From Laguncularia racemosa (lineage: Eukaryota; Streptophyta; Magnoliopsida; Myrtales; Combretaceae), in contig JBBMOL010000562.1 of NCBI GenBank assembly GCA_037954665.1, positions 94,036-158,035 of the forward strand: a DNA stretch of 64,000 bases, read 5' to 3'. Within the stretch, counting starts at the first letter, position 1. Every line of letters begins with the position of its first letter. The position numbers and the translations under genes are program-made. Below the pieces are notes generated by a model. That model was not told the origin of the DNA. It saw nothing but the letters and a program-made list of their open reading frames with translations, and did no database searches. Shown piece after piece: positions 55,260 to 64,000 of this stretch.

Positions 55260-56178
55260 CTTATGATCGTTGCCAATCGTAGTTTTAATATTTATAATGC
55301 CTATTCCTAATTCTAACTACGTTGCAATAGGCAAGTGTACCTACCGTGGACGTAATATAGTGTCAAGTACAGGGTCGTCCCATAGAGATACAACAACTAC
55401 TAGTACTAACTTCGTTCCTATTATCTAACTGATGCTTAAATATGTTGGTTGAAACTTAATTACTCTAATCTTAAAACTAATAACTCACTAACAACAATGG
55501 TTCTGAAGATTTATCAATTAACAAAAGCAACCTAGATCTTATTCTACTCCTTCTCGATCATGTAATTCATTAGATTTATGAAGATTGGCGTAGTTGACTT
55601 CTTATACTGTCGAATTCTCTAGTCAAGTTAACTACTTTCTCAAGTATATTAACCTATCTATTCCTCGGTTTATCAAATAGGATCTCTCCTTAGTTAATAG
55701 CAACCTAGAATTGCATAAAGCACATGAATTCGCATCAAAATAATTGATGTAGACAGAAGATTCTTGTTTCCTATCTCTAGAAGAACAATCATATCTCATT
55801 AATTGCATTAAATCTAATCATAAGAGCAATTTCTCAATTAACTAATATGATATCATGCATAAATTCATATTCCGGATCTATGAATCTAAGAAACAATTGA
55901 AGGGCATGCAATTAATCATAAGAAAGTCAACAACTTCGCATTAAAGGCCGAATCTTCATCACATGACAGAGAAGTTTCGAACAAAATCTAGATTTAGAGT
56001 CTACTCCTCCATAAATTGAACAAAAGAAATACAATTACGAGAAGAATAAATAAAATTCATAGTCACAACCCTTAAAGATAGAATCTTCTTCTTCGTGGGT
56101 CTTCAATCTCCTTTTGAAATGACAGAATCTTCTTTCCTTTACTGTTATGAGAGTAAGAGCAAGTACAAAATCCATAAC
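55260..56178 (-). repeat. D: Athila-like LTR, U5 part, minus strand
   Basis: The minus strand at 55400-55310 reads CTATGGGACGACCCTGTACT followed by TATATTACGTCCACGG, the same kind of U5 block as in the A LTR (CCTGTGGATACGACCCTAC) and C LTR (GAGGGAACGATACTCTAC). The body resembles these LTRs loosely. It is cut at 56178 by C and continues at 63830. The LTR end near 55260-55300 is not sharply defined. Confidence 0.55.
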
Positions 56179-57721
56179 TGATAAAGGCAAATTTTATCAT
56201 GTTGTATCTTGTGATTGGTATATATATTGTTGTCAATTATTAGAAATTTCCAATAAAAAGGTACTTAAATTGCATTTATGTTAATATCTTAGGGATTAAT
56301 GGACTTGAAGATGTACGTGATGCAAAACATGAAGAAATCACAAGCAAGGGATGAGACATGGCCGTGCCTTATGTAGTGTTTTTTCTTTCTACAATTATTA
56401 AAGAAAAACAAAGGATGAGAGGCTTAAGGGGATAGCCCATGGCCGTTCTTCATGTGGTGGGTGTGTTTACCCCCTAAGACACGGTCGTGCCTAAAAGAAG
56501 AAGGAAAGAAGAAAATGCCGAGAAGCTTATGGAGTTATCCCACGGCCGTGGTTTATGTGGTGGCAGTAACAACCACATTACACACGACCGTGCCTCATGT
56601 GGTGGACCGCCGACTTTTCATATTCTTGTGCAATTTGTACGTTTCTGCAGAGCATAAAAGGAGGGGTGAGAAAATAAAAAAAGAACGACCGGGGAAAGGA
56701 GAGTAGACTTTAGACTTTGAGAACTTTATTTTGAGAAACTTTAGCTTTTTACAAGGGAATTGAAGATTGAATTCAATTAGACTTCCATCAATTGAGATCA
56801 AGTCAGAAATCTCTGAAGAGTTGTTTTAGGATCTTATTTCCAGATTTGCTACATATTGGAGACTTCTTATCCTAATCATATATTTGCATTTCTGTGAATT
56901 GGTTTTTATGTCTTTAATAGATTCTTTAACATTTTTCATTGAATTTTGTCTTGTTGTTATCTATTGTATGGTTGGCTAATTTCATTTGTGGGAATAGTGG
57001 ATGAAGCCCTAGTTTGCTAAAATGATCAGTGTAGTTTGGTTATGAGATTGACATATATGTGGAGTATTCATGTTGTGAATTCCTATAATTTCAATTTAAT
57101 TGTGATAAGATTAGATTGTTAGAAATCCAGTCAATACGAAAGTAGAGATAGGATTTGTTAGGAATTCTTAATTAGACTAATGAGACAATGTGAAAGCGGC
57201 GTTAATTGGTTTAATTAGGGTTCATATAGAGATTAAAGCTATGTTCTAATTAATTATTCACTAAGAGATTAGGGATAATTGTATTAGAGCATAAGGCGAT
57301 CATAGCATTGAAAAATGTATGAGAGTATATTAGAATCCTCTGTTAAATAGAGATACGAAAGTGGACTAATTGATTTGAGATTTAAAATGTTGAACTCACG
57401 TGAATAACCGCATATAAGTTGATTTCAATAACTTAACGGTAGTTTGATTAGCATGACTAGGGTGAATTCTAAATCCCTACTATTCAATTGGAAGTATTTA
57501 TAAGAATCTTATAATTCTCATTAGCATAGAACTTAATTTAATTTCTTTAGTTAAATATATAAAAGATTCCTGTTTGAATTACCTAAATATCAGTATAAGT
57601 TATTATAGGTTTGGTAATCTTTTTAGTCCTCGAGGGAACGATACTCTACTCATCATATATTACTTGATTGCGACCTAGTATACTTGCTAGTGGTTTCACT
57701 TATACATTTCACAAGTGATCA
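56179..57721 (+). repeat. C 5' LTR
   Basis: TGATAAAGGC...CAAGTGATCA. A CACGGCCGTG palindrome lies at 56541-56550 among other CCGTG words; a TATA-like CATAAAAGG follows near 56653. Confidence 0.93.
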
Positions 57722-57727
57722 AGTTTT

Positions 57728-57745
57728 TGGCGCCGTTGTCGAGGA
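57728..57745 (+). promoter_or_regulatory. C primer-binding site (tRNA-Asp type)
   Basis: TGGCGCCGTTGTCGAGGA, six bases inside the LTR, is the tRNA-Asp complement with two changes in its distal half. Confidence 0.85.
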
Positions 57746-57843
57746 CTATAAGATATTAGACTTTATAGCTTTGTTGGTAATTTAGGTGCATTTTATTTTG
57801 TTGATAGTGTGTCTTTACTTTTCTGTCTTTTCTACGGGTGTGC

Positions 57844-60350
57844 ATGCAAAGGAGTAGGAGTCTTGAACTTCTGCACCTAGATCCTGAGATAGAGCGTACT
57901 ATACATCGTTTGAGAAGAGATAATAGATAGGGAGGAGAGAATCAAGAGGAAATCATGGCAGATGACAATAACAATCTTCCTATTCGGGCTGCCCCACGAG
58001 CACTTCGCGATTTTTCAGTCCCAACTGTTCAAGGACCAGCAATTAGAAGGCCAGCTGTTCAGGCCAACACTTTTGAGCTGAAGCCGGCACTTATACAGAT
58101 GGTGCAATCCAAGCAGTTTGGTGGATATACACATGAGAGCCCTAATGAGCACATAGCAGGATTCCTTGAGTACTCTAACTTGATAAAGATGAATGGTGTT
58201 TCTGATGATGCCATAAGACTGCAACTTTTTCCTTTCTCATTAAAGGATAAGGTAAGAGCTTGGTATAATTTCTTACCCTAAGATTCTATTACCACATGGG
58301 CTGAACTTCAATAAATGTTTCTTAGAAGATTTTTCCCACCATCACGTACTGCCAAATTAAGAAATGATATCACCAACTTTTCCAAGTTCAATGGTGAATC
58401 ATTATATGAGGCATGGGAACGATTTAAGGAAACAATCCGGAAGTGTCCACACCATGGCCTACCTGATAATCTCTTGATTGAGGTATTTTATCTTAGTTTA
58501 GATGACACTATGAGGTCATTGGTAGATGCTGCAGCTGGAGGTACATTGATGGGTAAAACATACACTGAAGCCAGTGCTTTAATTGAAGAAATGGCATCTA
58601 GTGCACATAATTGGCAACCTGAGAGAGGGAAATCAAGAGCTGCATCAGTTACTGATATCGATTCTATTTCAGCTCAGTTGGCAACTCTCACTACTCAAGT
58701 AAGCAAACTTTCTTCTTCTCAATCAGTTAATACTAACTTGCTTGCTAGTTGTGACTTGTGTTTAGGACCACACCCCTCTTTGGAATGTCCATTGGGAAAC
58801 TTTCCAGCATCATCCAATAAAGAGCAACTCAACTATGCCAACAATTTTCAAAGAGCTAATCAAGGGCCTTATTCCAACACTTACAATCTAGGTTGGCGAA
58901 ATTGTCCAAACTTCTCATGGAGGAATGAGAACAACGTACAAAACCCACCACCTGGATTTCAAAAACAAGTCCCTACTCAGATTCCTCCTCCTCAGCAAAG
59001 TCAGTCAAGAATACAAGAGCTCATGAGGAGCTACATGCAAAAGACTTACACCCTCCTGTAAAACCAACAAGCTTCTATCAGAAACTTGGAGGGTCAACTT
59101 GGTCAAATTGCACAGCAGCTAAGTACTAGACCCTCAGGGTTTTTACCTAGCAAAATTGAGGAGAACACCCATCATGTCAATGCCATCATGCTAAGGAGTG
59201 GTAAGGAAGTGAAGAAAGCTAAAAGGCAGGTAAAAATTCAAGAGAAAGGTCCAGAGAAAGGTAAGCAGAAGGAAGAGGAACTCACATCCAAAGCACCAGT
59301 GTTGCAGCCTTATGTTCCACCTATCCCTTTCCCAAGAAGACTCAAGCAGAGGGAGTTGAAAGCCCAGTTTGCTAGGTTTTGTGACATATTTAAGGGGCTT
59401 CAAATTAATATACCTCTCTTAGAGGCCTTGAAGCAAATTCCATCCTATGCCAAATTCATGAAAGAGCTGCTCTCTAATAAAAGATTCATGGAGAGTGTTG
59501 AGAAAGTAATGCTTCTTGGCGAGAGTTCAGCTGTCATAGAGAAGAAATCTGCTCAGCTACCTAGAAAGCTGAAAGATCAGGGAAGTTTCAGTATCCCTTG
59601 CACCATTGGTAATATTGATTTTGAGAATGTTTTGATTGATTCTGGTGCAAGTATTAATTTAATGCCACTTTTAGTTTTTAGGAAGCTCGGAATAGAGCCA
59701 CAAAAGTGCAAGAGGAGACCAATCACTGTGCAGCTAGCTGATAAGAGCTTAAGGTTTTCCAAAGGTACAGTAGAGGATGTCTTAGTCAAGGTCGATAAAT
59801 TCATATTTCCAGTGGACTTTGTCATACTGGATGTGGAAGAAGATGATGACATTCCACTCATTCTGGGTAGACCATTCCTAGCTACACGTCAAGCTCTAAT
59901 TGATGTAGGATAAGGTAAGCTCACCCTTAGAGCACTAGATGACCAGGTAACATTTGATATGTATGATCCTGTGTTTTTGTCTAATGAGAAAGCAAGGTAT
60001 TCTGACATATCTGCTGAGGGTGAAATTACTAACAATGATGTGGAGGAAGATGTAGGGCAAACCACTCTTGAAGCTGTCTTGAATGAGATAGATGATTGGG
60101 GGGGGGGGGGGGGGGGGGTGAGGATGAGCAAGAAAACAAAGGTTGTGAGCAAGTACCCTAGACTGAAAATGTTGTTGCTTTTGAGAAGACAGACCACTAT
60201 GAGAAGCCACCAGTGTCGACACTAATGCCCATGCAGACACTTGAACCTAATGTCTTTTCTAATCAATTGTTTGATTATGAGTGTCTGAATTTAGGAAATC
60301 TATGGCCTCACATTAATCCAGTGCCTATGACAAGAGAATTGCAGTAGCAG
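57844..60350 (+). pseudogene. C Gag-protease
   Basis: ATG at 57844 (MQRSRSLELLHLDPEIERTI). One frame to about 60097 with stops near 57928, 58279, 58312, 59059 and 59911. Gag has FELKPALIQMVQ, LFPFSLKDKVRAWYNFLP and MFLRRFFPPSRTAKLRNDIT, then YEAWERFKETIRKCPHHGL, typical Athila. The knuckle is CDLCLGPHPSLEC. The protease has VLIDSGASINLMPLLVF (D-S-G-A-S, canonical) and IPLILGRPFLATRQALIDV. A run of 21 G at 60098-60118 follows IDDW; beyond it the coding frame (EDEQENKG) is shifted relative to the frame before it. Confidence 0.88.
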
Positions 60351-60551
60351 ATTCAAGGCCAGTTGGATGAACATAGGGAAATCTTGGGATGGTCAAGGGC
60401 AGACATCCAGCAGGTAAGTTTATTGATATCCACCTACAAAACATTGGTGGAAGCTGAAAAGAAGGGCACCATACCATGGAAGGAAGCTTGGAATCCTAAT
60501 CTGAAAACGATGGTGATGGAGGAGTTGTTTAAACTCCTTGATGTAAGCTAA
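60351..60551 (+). pseudogene. C RT N-terminal remnant
   Basis: Sixty-two codons (LDEHREILGWSRADIQQVS ... EELFKLLDVS) match the start of Athila RT, where A2 has IGWSIVDIKGLS and KKEILKLLDAG. Then the sequence jumps to the post-integrase hairpins at 60557. The deletion thus removed nearly all RT, RNase H and integrase. Confidence 0.8.
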
Positions 60552-60556
60552 CCCTG

Positions 60557-60607
60557 ATAGTCAGGTTGATGACTATAAAACAAGCGCTTCATGGGAGGCA
60601 GCCCATG
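60557..60607 (+). other. C twin hairpins
   Basis: Stem 1: ATAGTCA (60557-60563), loop GGTTGA, TGACTAT (60570-60576), seven pairs. Spacer AAAACAAGCGCTT. Stem 2: CATGGG (60590-60595), loop AGGCAG, CCCATG (60602-60607). Same geometry as A2 and A1 with different stem-1 bases. Confidence 0.8.
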
Positions 60608-62289
60608 ATTAAAGATTTTTGTAAATTAATTTTATTTTTTTAAATAAAAAAATAAAAAAAAAATTCGGCTGAAGATTTTAGGAGGATGAGATACGGCTGT
60701 GGTTCATGTGGTGGCCCTAAATCCACCACAAGTCATACGGTCGTGTCACGGTAATGTGCAAATTACGGATTGACTCACCCCTTACACCATGACCGTGTGT
60801 GAAAAAAAAAAAAAACTTGTCGATTACTTTTATTTTATTTTCTGTTGGAACTGTAATAATTCCTTAAACACTATAGGTGATGTTAAACTGTGAATATTCT
60901 TGATCTATTTTGTCTCTTTATGTTTCTTTATTCTAACGTCAGGAACTAAAGGAAAAATGTGCAGTTCATATGGAAAAGCAATGGTACTTTCATGATGAAA
61001 TATTCTAGAGACTTTGCTACAGTTTCATCTCAGGGAAGTTTCGTTATTCCCAAAGTACTTTTATGGTTTAATCAATTTTCTTTTGTAATTAGGAAAGAAA
61101 ATAGAGACATTGTCTGAATTAAGTGTGGGGGAAGGAAAAATAAAATAGGCCATTATTTATGATAATTTTGATGTCTGTTGATGTTAATTTGTGTGGAATG
61201 AATATTTTGGACAATTATACTTCACCATTATCTTGAACTATTGTATTGGAAAAGTCTAATATGATCTGGAAATATGGTATAAATTTTCTTTTATCTAATT
61301 GATTTGATTTGGTGCCTTACTCATTAGCTGTTGTAATTGGTTTACTTAGATCAAATTTAGTAATGAAATCTTTAAGGAAAATTTTGACCTTTTGTTTAGA
61401 CTCTTGAATTTAAAGTTCGAAAGTAGGTCGAGTCCTTTAGTGCAAAACAAGCAAATTTACTTCTAAGTGAATTAAGCTTGTATTCTGTCTTTTGAAGTGC
61501 TTGAGAATATTTTAACTCTTAGAAAAAGAGGTTAAGGAAACTTTTTACTTAGTGATTCCTTATAAAAATAGTCCTAACTAATATAAAAAAAAAATTAATA
61601 AATAAAATAAAATATTTAGAGCCTTTACTCCAATGACTCAGGTAAGTGAGTTAAGAGTATCCTAACTTAAATGTTAGTGTGAGGAAGAGTTCGTAGGGGT
61701 CCCTTTAAAACCTAGTCACTTTGGTGATGAGCTCGGGATGTGCCGACTCAATGAACTCACAATAACATGAAGGACGGAAAGGCAAAATTTTAATATATTA
61801 ATAAAAGCCAGTTGATATGGGCAGGCTTTAGTCCCTTAGAAGAGTGAAGTCAAACTCCACTGTCAATATGAGCAAATAAAAAAATAAAATAAAATAAAGA
61901 ATGAAATAAGACTATTATAAAAAGGAAAAAAATCTAGTGGAAGAGTGGATACCATATGCTTTAACTTTGTGTTATCTCATTCAGATAAGCAATTAAAGAG
62001 ATTTTATACTTGCTAGTTGCTTTTGAAGTTTAAATGAGTGTTTTGCTTTATTGGACTGAGAATTTATATTTTGAAATAAGAATTCGGTGGTTGAACATTA
62101 GGAATAAAAGTTAGTCTTTCCAGATTAACTACTCAATTTTTTCTAAGTATACCAGTTACTTGTTGTCAGTTTAGTTAGAGTGATAGGCACCATCTTTTCA
62201 AATTAATTATGAGGAAAGAAAATTTTGTATTCTCATTTGACAGATTATTAATTACTTGAGGATAAGCAGAACTTCAAGTATGGGGGAGT
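60608..62289 (+). other. C 3' noncoding region and polypurine tract
   Basis: No coding potential. Contains CCGTG words near 60700-60800, AATTAAGTGTGGGGGAAGG (61118), and the block conserved with A1 and A2 at 61617-61765 (GAGTTAAGAGTATCC, GTGAGGAAGAGTTCGTAGGG, GACTCAATGAACTCAC). TTCAAGTATGGGGGAGT just before 62290 is the polypurine tract. Confidence 0.75.
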
Positions 62290-63829
62290 TGATAAAGGCA
62301 TATTTTATCATGTTGTATCTTATGATTGGTATATATATTATTGTCAATTATTAGAAATTTCCAATAAAAAGATACTTAAATTGCATTTATGTTGATATAT
62401 TAGGGATTAATGGACTTGAAGTGTACATGATGCAAAACATGAAGAAATCACAAGTAAGGGATGAGATATGGCCGTGCCTTATGTAGTGTTTTTCCTTTTC
62501 ACAATTATTAAAGAAAAACAAAGGACGAGAGGCTTAAGGGGATAGCCTATGGCCATTCTTCATGTGGTGGGTATGTTTACCCCCTGAGATACGGTCGTGC
62601 CTAAAAGAAGAAGGAAAGAAGAAAATGCCGAGAAGCTTATGGAGTTATCCCACGGCCGTGGTTTATTGTGGTGGCAGTAACAACCACATTACACACGGTT
62701 GTGCCTCATGTGGTGGACCGCCGACTTTTCATATTCTTGTGCAATTTGTACATTTCTACAGAGCATAAAAGGAGGGGTGAGAAAATAAAAAAAGAACGAC
62801 CGAGGAGAGGAGAGTAGACTTTAGACTTTAAGAACTTTATTTTGAGAAACTTTAGCTTTTTACAAGGAAATTTAAGATTGAATTCAATTGGACTTCCATC
62901 AATTGAGATCAAGTAAAAAATCTTTGAAGAGTTGTTTTAGGATCTTATTTCTAGATTTGCTACATATTGGTGACTTCTTATCCTAATCATATTTTGCATT
63001 TCTGTGAATTGGTTTTTATGTCTTTAATGGATTCTTTAACATTTTTCATTGAATTTTGTCTTGTTGTTATCTATTGTATGGCTGGCTAATTTCATTTGTG
63101 GGAATAGTGGATGAAGCCCTAGTTTGCTAAAATGATCAATGTAGTTTGGTTATGAGATTGACATATATGTGGAGTATTCATGTTATGAATTCCTATAATT
63201 TCAATTTAATTGTGTAAGATTAGATTGTTAGAAATCTAGTCAATATGAAAGTGGAGATAGGATTTGTTAGGAATTCTTAATTACACTAATGAGACAATGC
63301 GAAAGCGGCGTTAATTGGTTTAATTAGGGTTCATATAGAGATTAAAGCTATGTTCTAATTAATTATTCACTAAGAGATTAAGGATAATTGTATTAGAGCA
63401 TAAGGCGATCATAGCATTGAAAAATGTATGAGAGTATATTAGAATCCTCTATTAAATAGAGATACGAAAGTGGACTAATTGATTTGAGGTTAAAATGTTG
63501 AACTCACGTGAATAACCACATATAAGTTGATTTCAATAACTTAACGGTAGTTTGATTAGCATGACTAGAGTGAATTCTAAATTCCTACTGTTCAATTGGA
63601 AGTATTTATAAGAATCTTATAATTCTCATTAGCATAGAACTTAATTTAATTTCTTTAGTTAAATAATAAAAGATTCCTGTTTGAATTACCTAAATATCAG
63701 TATAAGTTATTATAGGTTTCGTAATCTTTTTAGTCCTCGAGGGAACGATACTTTACTCATCATATATTACTTGATTGCGACCTAGTATACTTGCTAGCGG
63801 TTTCACATATACATTTCACGAGTGATTCA
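62290..63829 (+). repeat. C 3' LTR
   Basis: 1540 bp, starts TGATAAAGGC and ends GAGTGATTCA. CACGGCCGTG at 62651-62660. ORFs 62562-62768 and 62706-62912 mirror those in the 5' LTR and are not genes. Confidence 0.93.
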
Positions 63830-64000
63830 ATAACCTCGTTTCTAGGGCAACTAATGGTCTATTTATACATGTACTCGGGTTGGATACATACACGAGCGGA
63901 TACACGAGTAGTGTATCTCGTTCGTGTATCTCATGCTTTCTTCCAAGTGTCCTTATGTGAATATACATGAGCAAGTACATGGGAGTGTACATGGTTGTGT
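63830..64000 (-). repeat. D: Athila-like LTR, U3 part, continuing past the window
   Basis: After the second ATAAC (63830-63834) the minus strand has TATAAATA at 63867-63860 and, upstream of it, repeated ACACGAG/CTCGTGT words, the counterpart of the CACGG-rich U3 of A and C. The window ends inside it. Confidence 0.55.

Larger units (their letters stand above)
56179..63829 (+). mobile_element. C: Athila-like element lacking RT and integrase
   Basis: Flanked by ATAAC (56174-56178 and 63830-63834). It is 7651 bp: LTR 56179-57721, tRNA-Asp-type primer-binding site, gag-protease frame, a fragment of RT N-terminus, twin hairpins, 3' noncoding region, polypurine tract, LTR 62290-63829. Its Gag is clearly different from the A family, so it is another Athila family. 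The pol from mid-RT through integrase is deleted. LTR lengths of 1543 and 1540 bp with few differences suggest a recent insertion. Confidence 0.93.

Noticed and set aside
59889..60240. Minus-strand ORFs with poly-proline
   Set aside because: Antisense translation of the 21-G run in C; not a gene.

Overview
This is a stretch of nuclear plant DNA, from an angiosperm and probably a eudicot. It is AT-rich and most of it is nested, decayed transposable elements: Ty3/gypsy LTR retrotransposons of the Tat/Ogre, Athila and chromovirus-like types, plus one MuDR-like DNA transposon. The only trace of an ordinary host gene is a thaumatin-like protein fragment near 48 kb. I saw no rRNA, no functional tRNA, no CRISPR array and no bacterial-style operon. 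Element names used here (T = Tat/Ogre-like, A/C/D = Athila-like, B = short chromovirus-like non-autonomous family, MULE = Mutator-like) are labels for this window only.

Layout. Positions 1-5172 hold T2, a minus-strand Tat/Ogre-like element (RT, protease, Gag and an extra 5' ORF1). It abuts T1, a plus-strand relative, head to head. T1 runs from 5173 to about 28110 and is split twice. A1 (7594-19317, minus, target-site duplication CCATG) is an Athila deletion derivative inside the T1 RT. A1's own 5' LTR is split by B1 (13165-17944, minus, TSD TCGAT). B2 (20203-24527, plus, TSD CAAAG/CAGAG) sits in T1's second RNase H. From 28314 to 47004 lies a Mutator-like transposon with about 100-bp terminal inverted repeats and a 9-bp target duplication. 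Its minus-strand transposase is cut in two by 14.5 kb of LTR-element DNA: A2 (30419-40650, a nearly intact Athila), a stub of a further Athila copy sharing A2's 3' LTR, and B3. From 47 to 52.8 kb is the least repetitive part: the thaumatin-like pseudogene and a 570-bp direct duplication. From 52792 to about 55250 is a minus-strand Tat-like 3' LTR (T3) with an 80-bp tandem array upstream of its polypurine tract. From about 55260 is a minus-strand Athila-like LTR (D) interrupted by C (56179-63829, TSD ATAAC), another Athila derivative lacking RT and integrase.

How the parts relate. A1 and C keep LTRs, primer-binding site, gag-protease and the 3' noncoding region but have independently lost RT-RNase H-integrase. 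A2 keeps readable RT-RNase H and integrase but has a broken gag. A2-like copies could therefore have supplied enzymes in trans. B elements are non-autonomous: B1 keeps gag-protease, while B2 and B3 keep only a protease-like domain followed by a glutamine-rich repeat.

The most interesting signal is a pair of consecutive RNA hairpins just 3' of pol in A1, A2 and C. The first hairpin keeps a 7-bp stem and 6-nt loop while its sequence changes by compensatory substitutions. It is followed by further conserved noncoding blocks. This looks like a selected RNA structure in Athila genomic RNA.
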